From NCBI GenBank assembly GCA_022749755.1, contig CM040446.1, forward strand, positions 5,882,966-5,946,965: DNA of 64,000 bases, written 5' to 3'. A model generated the notes under the pieces. That model was not told where the DNA came from. It saw only the letters and a list, made by a program, of their open reading frames with translations, and did not search any database. Positions within the stretch are counted from its first letter, which is position 1. Every line of letters starts with the position of its first letter. Positions 12,061-23,082 of the stretch are shown here, one piece after another. The position numbers and the translations under genes were made by a program. Origin of the DNA: Azadirachta indica. Its lineage: Eukaryota; Streptophyta; Magnoliopsida; Sapindales; Meliaceae.

Positions 12061-13260
12061 GCAATAATATAAAGAATTTTAAAATAAGTAAATTTCATTG
12101 AAACTGCTTGCACCAATTTATTATAATAAATGTTTCAATACAAAGTAACTCCAGTCAAGGATATAAAAATTTCAATATGTTATACTTTTCACAATACAAT
12201 TTTATTTGAAGTACTGTTGACTCATTTGTTATAAAATTGAAAAAGTGTTTAGTTTAACACTAGCGTTTAGAAGGCCTTATCTGCTTTTTTTTTTTTTTTT
12301 CATTAATATTAACAAAATACCTTTATCGCTGTTGCAGCAATTAGTGGACATGAGTTACATTTGCTTAAAATATATGAAGAAATTAATGTCTATCATTTAT
12401 ACGTTAAAATTCTGCACTAGAAATATTTTTAGGATGAATGGAGCATTGGATAAGAGTGATCAGATTCTTCATTCTATTATACTGAATTAATCCTAGTCTT
12501 TTAACAAAAAGTAAAAGGGAAAAAGCCTAAGGCCATGAAACAAAAACGTAAATTGGAGTCATGCATATTATTGCCTATTCGCCGTTTCAATTGTGCCATC
12601 AATATTAGTTAATACAATATTAATTTATCGCACAGGAACTGTTTGATTAATTTACATCAGTCGATTCTGTACTGTTATTAGTTAATAACTCCAAATAAGA
12701 ATAAATTCCCTTCTCATTCCATCCTCGCAGCCACAACCATCAATACCCAAGACTTAGAAAACTTGCAGCAGTTAATTGCACGACAAGGTTTCCTGTTAGC
12801 CCAAGATGTTTCCATTTAATCGATTCTTCCCTCCATTGTTGAAGAACACTTGTGCTAAACTCAATGGGGCTGTCCCAACACCTACAGCAATTTGAACAAG
12901 ACATCACAACAAGGTCTAACTACAACTAGCAACTTTTTGTAGTAAATTAGCTGCGGGAAATTCAATTATTTATTAAAATTAGAATGGATTATTAGGTTAA
13001 TTATTTAAAGATCAAGAAAGATTTATCCTTTGTGTTAGGAAATTAAATTAGGACTACTGTTATTTCATTCTTTTCAATAAAAGTTCAGTTGCTGCAAGAA
13101 GATTCTCATTGGCTAAATTGCTCTAGAATTTATAGTTTTCAATTCATGAATGAATTAAAATTTAATCGTAAGCAAAAGTCTAGTCTTGAATTTTTATTAA
13201 TTTATTTAGAGTTAAGCCGTTTTAACTATTTAATAGAAGGGATTTTTCAGAATGAAAGTT
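12061..13260 (+). pseudogene. ECA1-like copy 2, almost entirely deleted, with its flanks
   Basis: The upstream flank (12100-12780) aligns with 890-1570 and the downstream flank (12980-13200) with 2200-2400. The coding region is reduced to about 12808-12894: the 5' UTR motif TCCTGTTAGC runs straight into CCAAGATGTTTCC, the codons before MFPFN. What survives reads MFPFNRFFPPLLKNTC plus a short tail ending at a TGA, so the signal peptide, domain 1 and most of domain 2 are lost. It is useful mainly as proof of an extra array unit between the two NAC genes. Confidence 0.7.
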
Positions 13261-14439
13261 ATTAGTACTGTTGCATCAATATATTTGTAATTTTTCTTTT
13301 TCTCTGGCGGGTCCAAGGAGAGTTAGATTTCATTAAAACTATGAAGGTATACTTTTAAAATGTTGTAAATAATATGCGAATATTATTGATTCAACTTGTA
13401 ATAATCTCTTGAGATGTTACAAAAAGTTCGAGATTAAAATTCGGTTCAGATTAAATTAAGAAAAATTTGAATTATTTTCACATAATAAATAAGAAAAGAA
13501 AAAATTAGAAAACTTTTATGAATAACATCACAGCATATAATAAATAAATTGTTAATTAATTTTTTAGCTCTAATTGAACTCTTTTGTTTCAAATTTTTTA
13601 TTTAATATTTAAATAGTATCTTCAAACTCAAATAAGAAATATATTAAATTGCTTTTATAGAAATTATTAATAAAAATTATTATTGATCAAATTCAATTAT
13701 CCAACAAAACTTCAGTGGTAGCTCATGGGAAAAAGATGCAAATTAAAAATATTAAAAGGACGAAAAAAAAAACACAAGAATTGAAAGTTGATGTTGACAA
13801 ATATTGTGATGAAAATTGAGTTTTAGAGAAAAGATGAGATTGTAAAGTTAGATTTGGAACTCTTTTGCCACTTGATTTAGTGTATAAATATTTATGATAA
13901 GCTACTTACAAGAAAAAGTTTATTAAATTATGCTTTTTTCGTAATTAATTTGTTGAATTTATTCCTTTTAAATAATTAAGTATATTTAATTTTCTAACTT
14001 AATTGTTATTTTCATACACTTTTTGCTATATATATCTCTTGGGCTTCATGCAGGGAGTCTAAAAAATTATTAAATAACTTAATTGATATTCAGTTATCAT
14101 CATAATCATCATTAGTTATTATTATTATTATTATTATTAGGAAAGTACAAAGAAAGAGAACAAAAGCAGCAGAAGAATGTAGATTTCACCTAAAATTTCC
14201 AAAGCAAACTCTCATCTGTACACAGTCCATTATTCCAAAGCAAACCCCCAGTGGAGGGAAAACGATCGTATCCCTTTCTGCAGGAAGAAAAGGAATCCAG
14301 GAAAGGAAGACAGTTGGGTCTTGGAATCAGACCTCGGCTCGCACTTTCACCAACGCGTGGAAATTAAGTAAAGTAAAGCAGTATCGACCAACCGCAATAA
14401 AGGAGAGAATAAATGAGCTATCGCTTAGTTTTCTGCTTG
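13261..14439. repeat. NAC-B upstream flank
   Basis: 13290-13450 resembles 7900-8050. 14040-14440 is nearly the same as 8940-9348, with a private (TTA)n run at about 14115-14140. No independent gene is seen. Confidence 0.6.
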
Positions 14440-14447
14440 TATAAATA
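14440..14447 (+). promoter_or_regulatory. TATA box of NAC-B
   Basis: TATAAATA at the position equivalent to the NAC-A box, 97 bases before the alternative ATG at 14537. The promoter sequence survives although the gene behind it is broken. Confidence 0.5.
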
Positions 14448-14536
14448 TGTGATAGCATCGCCGGTTGCTCCTTCTTTCAGTGCAAATTCTTCCCACCAAA
14501 GAAAGCTAGCTCTCTTTTTTCACACGGTTGTATTGA

Positions 14537-16054
14537 ATGAAAAATGGAAATGGAAATGGAAATGGAAACAGACAGTCTCGTGGGTTCAGGTTCAAGCCAA
14601 CCGATGAAGAAATCATCCTTCTTCTGAAGATGAAAAGGTTTGACCCTGATTTCTCTGTCCAGACGATCAAGGAGATTGAATTCTACAACTTTGATCCTTG
14701 GGAATTGCCTGGTAAGTGTTAACTAATAACTATGAGATATTGTCAAGTTTGTTTCAGCTATAATCTCAATCAGCGTTGTTTAATGATATAACTTGGTAAT
14801 TAAGTCATTGTGTGAATTTATGTGATGCAGGATTTTCGGGGATTCAGTCTAAGTAATCAGTTTGGTACTTTTATTATAGACCTTCATCTTAAAAGTTTTC
14901 AAAGAGTAAATTCACACAAAGAAGAAAAACAAAATCTGGATATTGGAAAATCACTGGTCGTGGTTCTGATTTGAAGACCAAAAACAGCAAAGGTGTTATT
15001 GGGAGCAAAAAGATTTTGTCTTTCTGTCCTCGCGCTCCTAGTTTGAAGAAAGCAAAGCCTGAATGGATTATGCATGAGATCCGTACCAAGGATGGCCCTT
15101 TTTATAAGGTATCCGCTTCATAATGTTCATTTTCTTTTGAATTGTCCGTTCGTTTTTCTAAACTGAAGGGTTGCGTGCATTCCTTGGTTAGTGATGGATG
15201 AAGAACAGGCAAAGTATTTCAACTTTTAGAGGACAAAATCTCGCTGAAACTGAGGTTGGGGTGAGTTTGGGGTTAAGGATGAGGAATTAGGGTAACGTTT
15301 ATGTGTGTCTGTGTGACTTTGGAAAATTTAGATGTAGATGAGTTATTTCAGTGAAACAATCTATTGCTTTCTCTTCTCCCACAAAATTGGTGAGTAATAA
15401 TTTGGCAGCGTTAATGAAGATCTGAGAAAAAAAAATATCTACGTTCGCAAGAAGATAACTATTAATGCAATATTTTGTATTTCAAACTCATTCTGTTTTG
15501 GCCTTTAAATCGTGTAGGACGACTTCGTTGTGTGTCGCCTGGAAAGAAGGCGCGATAAGAAGCCCAGTATTTCAACTAGTAATGACAGTGAATCAAGTCA
15601 AGAACATATGGTGGTTGTACAGGATGCGTCTCCAGAATCTGTATTACCACCGAATCAACCGTTGGTTTCTAATAGAAATCATGTTAAAAATAAAATGTTG
15701 AAGTTGCAGCTGCTACCAAATCAATGTTGCGATGGATACGATGATTTGGATATTGAATCTTTGCCTGAACTGCAATCACCTACGTATCCAAAACCAGGAT
15801 GGTCATATTCTAAGAGTCCTATTAATGGTTGTGATTTGTTGAATTCCCATTGTGACCGTGAGAAGGTAAATGACCACATAAATTCACGAAGGGCTTTCCA
15901 GACTCAGAATGAATGCTTTTTTGGGGAAACTGGGCAAACCCTTTGTCCTGAATTCAACTCGTCAAAGTCAGATGGAGGAATTTTGTTGGAGGATGACAGT
16001 GAAATGGACGCTGAAACCATCAATGCATGGGTAAATTCACTCCTTGTTGATTAA
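14537..16054 (+). pseudogene. NAC-domain gene copy (NAC-B), two stops in exon 2
   Basis: Exons correspond to NAC-A: about 14537-14711, 14831-15108 and 15518-16054, with all splice sites preserved. Exon 1 has GFRFKPTDEEII. The ATG equivalent to NAC-A's is shifted out of frame by loss of one G before GFRF, but an upstream ATG at 14537 is in frame with the domain and reads through a GGAAAT repeat as Asn-Gly repeats. Exon 2 has TAA at 14854 (GAA in NAC-A) and TAA at 14890 (TAC in NAC-A), removing the WYFY to WIMHE part. Exon 3 is fully open for 178 residues, ending in WVNSLLVD. Spliced translation would stop after about 65 residues, so no DNA-binding domain can form. The tidy third exon and splice sites suggest recent loss. 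Sequencing error at both stops is unlikely but possible. Confidence 0.85.
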
Positions 16055-17089
16055 TATTATAGTACATTAAAAACAATCAGAAGCTCGAGGAGAGTATTAT
16101 ATTATCATTATTGGTATTGTAATAATGCTTTTCTTATGTTGTATTGTCATCCAATTAAACTGAGCAATCATGTACTAGGAATGTGTTGTTTAGAGCACTT
16201 TGGATGCTTAACTTGCTCTATCATATCTGAGATATATATGTAGCAGTATAGACAAGTTCTTGAAAAGTTCAGGTTGTTAAATGGGTATGCTTATTCAAAA
16301 TAACAGCAGCTTATTCTTAAGTGGTTTCTTAAGTCTTAAGATTTCGGTGATAGATTTTCCATCATCAACTCAGATCAATCATCTTCAGCCAGTCCCTGAA
16401 GAATCTCTCATGAAGTAACTGCAGCTCGACGTCAACCAAAATCCCACAACTTCGTGTTAGAGAAAGATGCTCCTGAAGAGATTCCCGTTCCTGGGTTAAT
16501 TTTTAGGGTAAGGAGTATATAGAGGAAAGCTGGATGAGACTGCAGCATGAAAAACAAGAAAGATAGCTAGTTCCACTGATAATGCAATTGAAGCTTTAAA
16601 CAGGAGATCCTGGCACCTTTTCTATTTCTTTGTTTGCATATTTGTTTGCTTCTTTGTTTGCTCTTTTTTCGTTAGGGGTAAGGCTTTCGTCCCCACCTGA
16701 TTCTGTTACTGTTTTACTGATTTTCAATGCATTTCCTCAGTTTTGCTGTCGTCTAATTGAAAAAGGGAAAATGGGAGATCCTATGTGGGCAGTAGCTTGC
16801 AGGCAAATGCCACGCAAATCAAACTGGAAAGCAACGCGCCGGGTAAAGATAAATTACTTAAATAATTTATGATATAATATTTATATTAATATTCTACATC
16901 TATTCTGAATTAAGAAATATAAGGGCTATCGAATTGACTGTTCTGCCTCTTAATTTTACATATTGAATATGTAGTTTTACGGGATGGATCTAAAGGTTTT
17001 ATGGTTCTAGACTTATTTATAATTTAACTGTCTTTAAAATTAACGGGGTATTATCACATGTTTTTCTTGAAATATTAGAAAATATCACG
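16055..17089. repeat. NAC-B 3' flank with a private 171-base segment
   Basis: Matches 11123-12060. A 9-base word GGAGATCCT occurs at 16603-16611 and 16774-16782; NAC-A's flank has it once. The extra segment is CT-rich then mixed and carries no recognised element. An 80-codon frame here (16630-16872) spans the junction and looks accidental. Confidence 0.6.
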
Positions 17090-17600
17090 TAAATAGAAGT
17101 CTACTATAATAAGACTAAGGCGCGCTTCCTTGACTTCTGCTTTTGCAAAATCCATATTACTTCAAAATTTTATATTCCTTAAAGCTACAGCTAAAATCCT
17201 CCCGTTTGAGTCCTTAATAATAGCCCGCTAGCTTCTTGTCCACATTGGTAGAGGCATCTAACATGCAACTTAAACTAATTTTGAGGGGGTGGCATCCAAG
17301 ACGTTCTCATTTGAATAGTAGCACTGAATTCAACAATAGTTGTACCCGAATGCACTCTTCTGATAGATTCCAAACCAGCTTCTGCTCTTGCTAAAGTCAT
17401 TTACAGAAATTCATTAATCTTCTCAAAAACTAATTTACTCTTAGCATACCACGAAGAACACATGCTCATCACCATCAACTCAAATTCTTCCTTTAGATGC
17501 TACGGCAACTTGAATAATCTCAGCAAAACCCAACTTCATGTTTTCCTTTATCAACTCTAAAAACTTAGTAAGTTTCTAAACTCTTTTGGCATCTTTACAT
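17090..17600 (-). pseudogene. LINE-type C-terminal RNase H relic
   Basis: Read on the - strand, successive frames give MVMSMCSSWYAKSKLVFEK, then RAEAGLESIRR, then TSWMPPPQN, then a DASTNVDKKLAG-like stretch and NGRILAVALRNIKF followed by MDFAKAEVKEARLSL. This order is the usual C-terminus of plant L1-like LINE ORF2 proteins: a linker with a WALWxxRNKLVF-type motif, then WxPPP, then an RNase H fold starting at KLNxDA and with an AEAxA segment. It is broken by several frameshifts and stops. It sits between array blocks and is absent from the 1-kb copy. Family assignment is by motif order only. Confidence 0.5.
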
Positions 17601-18089
17601 CCACAGAAAACATTAGCACTCTTTGAAATCAAATAAGGATATAAGTACCAGCATACATAGTAGAAAAATCAAATCTATATTATATTTCTTTCCAACACAA
17701 TATTCTGCTCATTCTCATATCTCAGCACCTCTTGTTATCAATCCGTTACAGTTAGTTTTCAGCAAAAAAATTGAAGGAATCTATCTCAACCATATTCGAG
17801 CAATCTCATCCTAAGAGAAACCAGTCTTCTAACAGAAGAACATACATCATTTTCAATGGCCATAGGTAGTTCAAACATAGGAAGAAATTCAGGCATTCAC
17901 AACAAAATGAAGCAACGGAAGAAGTAGGTGAATGGAGATTTGATAAAATTTGAGAACAAATATTGCAGCATAGCATAACAAAGACACTAAAAAGTGCTTT
18001 GCCCATAATTTTATTAAACACAACTAAAACCAAAAGCTAATCCCCAATCTTTGGTAATTGCTTTATTCAAATAACGATAAATTTATCTA
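17601..18089. other. Unassigned spacer, probably rest of the LINE-bearing insertion
   Basis: No coding similarity is recognised. It lies between the RNase H relic and the start of the segmental copy at about 18090, and probably belongs to the same insertion. Confidence 0.35.
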
Positions 18090-19707
18090 ACTAATGAAAA
18101 TTTTCCGAGCACCAAAAGAATTGCAAGTTCTTAAAACAAAACCACAATGAAAAGTTATAATTTTATTCATTATAATATCAAGATTTTCCTTATTTTAGAG
18201 CAACCCACATGAAAACATCTTAAAACAATAAAACTCACAAAATTGGAATTTCAGAATTAAAATTACATGGGATATCCTTTTTCTTGACCTAAAATACAAT
18301 TTTATTCATTATAAAATATAAAATTTTATCAATTGCATTTATAAATTCAAACCTAAAACCTTAAAATTAAAAAAAAAAATTACAAAGCAAAATCGCAATT
18401 TGTGCTGAACCAAACTCAGCTTGACAACTTGGTTGCAAAAACAACACCACAAAGCCTCAGAAAATGCAATGGCGACAAAGATTTTCTTATGAGTGGTAGA
18501 AAATGCTAGAGAAAAGAAAGATATTACAATTATTATAGCACATAGAAGGATCCTTTCTTGGCCATTTACAAATGGGAATGAAAGAAAACTTTAATACCTT
18601 CTTGTAATAAGAGAACGCAAAACAAAATGTATTCTCTTATACTCGATCCCATCATCTATTTTTCAAGAATTAGCAAGGCTAGATTGTGAAGAAAATTGTA
18701 TTTTCTTCCTCAAAATCATTTGTTTTTAATTTCTCTTGGCTTTGGTTTTGCGTACTAGTGGGGAAAATGACATTTTATCTTCAAGCAAAAAGTAAAGTTG
18801 TTTTTACATAAAAATCAACTAACAGTCTTTATTAATGTCAAAGGCAAGTACATGAGACAATCAAAATAATTTTTATTTATGTGATACTTTTTAATACCTC
18901 AGGGGAGGTATGTGATAATATTCCTAAAATTCATAGATAAAGAAATAAGTAATGTAGTTAATAAAAATAAATAGAAGGAATTTTAAAATAAATAAGTTTT
19001 TTTACAACTGTTGCACCAATTTATTACAAGAATGCTTCAACGCAAATAACTCCAATCAAGAATATATAAATTTCAATAGCTTATACTTTCATAATCTAAC
19101 TCATTACGAGTTTTGTCTCGTTGGTTACAAAATTGAAAAACTCTTTAATAAACATTAACTTTTGGTAGGGTTTATTTACTTTTTTCTGTTAATATTTAAT
19201 ATTTTATACTTCTATTCCAGTAAATGGGCCTTTCGAGACATAGCTTTTCAATAATAAATTATTTTACTTTTACTACTGTTGTAACAACCAGCTGGCAGGA
19301 GTTAAAAATGTTAAAACATAAAGAAATTAGTCTCTATTATTTAGATGTTAAGTAGAACTATTTTACGTTGAATGGAGTACTGTTGGATAAGAATAAGAAT
19401 CTTCATTTCGTTATACTTTAATTAATGCTCGTCTTTTCACAAAAATAGAAGGGAAAGAAAATTCGAGTGATAGTTATTACCTAGTTGCTGATGCAATTGC
19501 GCCATCGATGCTGGTTAATACATAATAAATTAATATTACAAACAAAACTGTTCGATTCATATGCAACAAACGTTTCTGTATTGTTATTAATAATTCCAAA
19601 CGAGTATAAATTCCCTCCGGATTCCTTCCTCAGAACCACAAGCGTCGATCCCAACCAAAACACAGAAAGCTTGTAGCAGTTATCCTGTTAGCTGTTATCT
19701 GAATCAG
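18090..19707. repeat. 5' part of array unit, copy 3 (duplicate of 1-1595)
   Basis: Co-linear with 1-1595 with few mismatches; short indels include an added GAAAACATCTTAAAACAATA-like stretch near 18210. No gene of its own. Confidence 0.8.
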
Positions 19708-20338
19708 ATGGCAAAAGTATCAGCAAACACAGTTCCCATGATGCTGACTCTGGTGTGCATGGGAATGCTGATCCTCCCAACAGCATTGGCGAACCTGCAC
19801 CAGGCTTTTTCAGATGTCCAAAAATGCTGATCATCTCTTACAAGCATACCAAGTTGTCTTGCGGAGATTTATGGTGCATTTTCGTTTGGCCAAATTGGGA
19901 AAATTGGTCCTGCCTGTTGCGCTGCTATCGATCAAATTAGCGACATTTTTTGGTCTAATATGTTTCGATATAACATATTTTTCTCTCCATAATTGCTCAA
20001 GAAATTTTGTGCTTCACCTCCAGCTCAAGGAGCAAAGAATAATGCCGGCAGCAAGGTCGTCTCTTTGCCACCACTGTTCCCGCCAGCATTTAACGAGACT
20101 GAGGCTAGAGAATCCTGGAAATCTATTACAGAGACATAAGGCTGTGCTTCAGAGCTTTATAAGTCATTCACCAGTGGCCAAACCGTCGGCATTGCCCCTG
20201 TTTGTTGCAAGGCCGTTACTGAAATCAACGATTAAGTGTTGGTCCAAGATGTTTCCATTTAACCGATTCTTCCCTCAATTGTTGAAGAACACTTGTGCTA
20301 AGCTCAATGGGGCTGTCCCGACACCTGCAGTATTTTGA
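19708..20338 (+). pseudogene. ECA1/DD11-like two-domain secreted protein, copy 3 (several stops)
   Basis: This copy keeps the original start: MAKVSANTVPMMLTLVCMGM, then a hydrophobic run to PTALA and NLHQAF, a convincing signal peptide with cleavage after the Ala-Leu-Ala. Two prolamin-like domains follow, separated by a Pro-rich linker (PPAQGAKNNAG to FPPAFNETEA). Lesions in order: TGA at 19828, TAA at 19990, first Cys of domain 2 changed to Ser near 20112, TAA at 20137, and one extra T at about 20233 that creates a TAA and shifts the frame. The native C-terminus after LKNTC reads KLNGAVPTPAVF. It is the best guide to the ancestral gene: a signal peptide plus two domains, single exon, about 200 residues. 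Confidence 0.8.
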
Positions 20339-21423
20339 GCGAGCTATTACAGCAAGGCCTTAGAATTAGGAATTTTTTGGTAGTAAAATAGCTGCAGGAA
20401 CGTCAATTATTTATTAAAATTAGAATGGATTAGGTTAACTAATTAATGATCAAGGAAGATTTATTTTTTGAGTTAGGAAATCAATTTAGGACTACTTTTA
20501 TTTCATTCTTGGCAATAAAAGTTCAGTTGGTCGAGAAGATTCTCATTGTCTACCTTGTTCTAACATTTATAGCATTCAGTAATTTTGGATTTAATTAAAC
20601 TTTTAATTGTAATGTGTTCATGCATGTCTTGCAAAAAGAACATTTCTTAAAATTATTAAAATCTGTCTGAAACTACTGTGGATGAAAATACTAATATCAA
20701 ATATTAATAAAAAATAAATAAATTGTATTGAAATTAGTATTATCAAATATTTTTTATTATATATTTTTATACATTCTTAAATATTAGTAAATATAATGTA
20801 AGCTTTTACATAGATTTTACATGACTAATGGGTAAAAAAAAAAAAAAAATGTATAATAAAATTTAAATGAATTTGAGCGCTATGAAACAATAAGCTGAAA
20901 AAATCATTAACTAGGAGTTATTCAAACATGTAAATTGTATGGATATTTTATGTACATTAAGAGTTTCAGAATGAAAAAGAAACTAAATTGCCAAATGCAT
21001 TAATTTGAAGATTGTTATATATATATTGCAATTTCGGTTGCATCAATTTATTAATACAATAAATGCTTTACTAAGAGTAACTCAAGATAACTTTAAATTT
21101 CATTTACATTAAGTTGGAGAGACGTTTAGTTTAATATTTTTATTTTTTATTTTTTTAAGAAAAATTATTAACCGTTAAAGAGTGGGATCATATTACTAGC
21201 TAGTATATAAAATTTGACATCGATTAATTGGGTTAGGTTTTACGTCAAGGCTATATACGTTAAGAGACTTGCTAGGGCTTTTTAAGTAGTTCAGTGCTTT
21301 AAACAATACAAATTATTAAGATACTTTAGAAGTTATTTAAATATCTAGCCATAGGTTAAAAAGCTAAATTGCTAAATTAAAGATTGAAAATTTAAGTGAT
21401 AGACTCTTACTCATACATTATGG
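20339..21423. repeat. 3' flank of array unit, copy 3
   Basis: Near-identical to 2217-3222, with an A-run expansion around 20837-20850. No gene. Confidence 0.8.
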
Positions 21424-21828
21424 ATTGGTTGGATATAATTTTTGAAATAAAATGTTTTAAAATAAATTTTATCTATAGAGTTTTTATAAGTTCTAACAAA
21501 AATTTATTAATTATTTGACTGTCATAAATAAATTTTCAAAAATTTTGAGTAATTAATTTAGTAGACAATTTTTTAACGTTTTTTTTAGAAAAAAACGTAA
21601 AATTTGAAAAAAAAATAAATGTATTTAAAATTATTTTATCATTTAAAAAAATTGAAAAACTTTACTGTTAAAAATCCAAATTTTGAGTTTCTTCTAACAA
21701 AAAGAAAACTTTTTAAATTGTCAAAAGTCATTTTCTAGTGCTAACTAAACGGCATTTAAAAATTTTAAAAGAGTTTTTATCGTTAAAAAATTTTTTTGAC
21801 TAATAAAAAACTAAATCGAATGAACAAT
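21424..21828. mobile_element. Approx. 400-base insertion, MITE-like
   Basis: Compared with the homologous place near 30000 (CATTTTGGCAAACTAG), about 400 bases of A/T-run-rich DNA are added between CATTATGG and AGCAAACTAG. The two ends, TTGGTTGGATATAATTTTT and, inverted, TTCATTCGATTTAGTTTTTT, are weakly alike, as expected for an old hAT-type or other MITE. No clear target duplication is found, so the class is open. Confidence 0.4.
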
Positions 21829-23082
21829 ATATATATTAGCAAACTAGCTACCAACAATGTTTAAGGATACTTTTTGATCTCAAATTGGCAATATATTATC
21901 CTTTCACATGGTGTTCTTTTATGTCCCAAGCAATTAATTGTTTACTTAAAGTGATGTTTCTGAGCTAAATGTATCAATTTATATTAATTACTCTTAACTT
22001 ATGAAATATATGTTATTCTTGGATTTCACTAAATTTTTGAAGAATAAAGTTTTTATCAACACAACTTTCAGTAGAGTTCACCCACTATTCTCACAAATAT
22101 TTGATATTTGGTAGTTTTATTGTACAATAATTTGACTTCAAAATTACAGTACTTTAATTCCAAACACACTTTTAAAGATATTTCATAATCTAAAATCATC
22201 TTTGAATTTAATATATAGGAGTCAACTAATGAAAAGTTAACATATATTATGTTAGACCGAGCTAACTTAATGTTCTCTTCCTTAGATATCTAATTGAATA
22301 TATTCTCTTACAAAAACAAAATTTATTAATTCAGTTTTAAAGATTTGTCTAATCTTTCCACACATAATAATGACCAAACTCTAGTCTTTAACTATTTACT
22401 AAAAGGGATTTTTTAAAATGTTGTTATTAGTATTGTTTTATCAATATTTTTGTTTTAATAAATGGTTCTAATGGGTTATGTAAAACTTGGGTTTCAAGAG
22501 AGTGAGAAATTAAGAGTTAATAAACAGCTAGAATTCTTTTAAGAGTTTAGATACATACTGTTACGGCTCACCATCAAAATTTTTACACATGGTTGCAAGA
22601 TAAAGCTGTACACTTGATGGGAAAAATATCTCATATAATAGAAGGAGCCTTGCATTCAATAGAGCTTAAACAAACGCCATCTTAACCATTTAGGCTAAAC
22701 TTGGATTTTTTTTTCTCTGGTAAAATAACAAACCAACCCTTGACAAGAATGAAAATCAAATTGATCATTAAAATTGAAAGACACTATTATCCTTCAAAAA
22801 TAAAATCTCATGTTAAATTTACAACAATGGAGATGTCAGTGGTATTATTGCAATAATAGAAGATAAGTGATGATTGGACTAAAATATAGGAATAACTAGT
22901 ATTTTTTCAAAAAAGACGAAAGAATCAAACTTTTAGACTATCCAATCCAAACAAATACTTTAGAAGACGAGAAATATGTCGATGAACTTTTATTATAAGA
23001 AATACACAATTTTTCTTCCTTTTAATAAATATAGGTTGTGTGCTATAATAAAATTTAAAATAGATTGTAATTTTTTTCTTTG
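21829..23082. repeat. Array-unit flank, no gene
   Basis: 21829-22090 matches 30000-30220 and 22700-23080 matches 7560-7890. Between them the sequence is AT-rich without recognisable features. NAC coding sequence would be expected to follow by analogy with 9462, but the homology is cut at about 23083 by a CACTA-like end. Confidence 0.55.
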
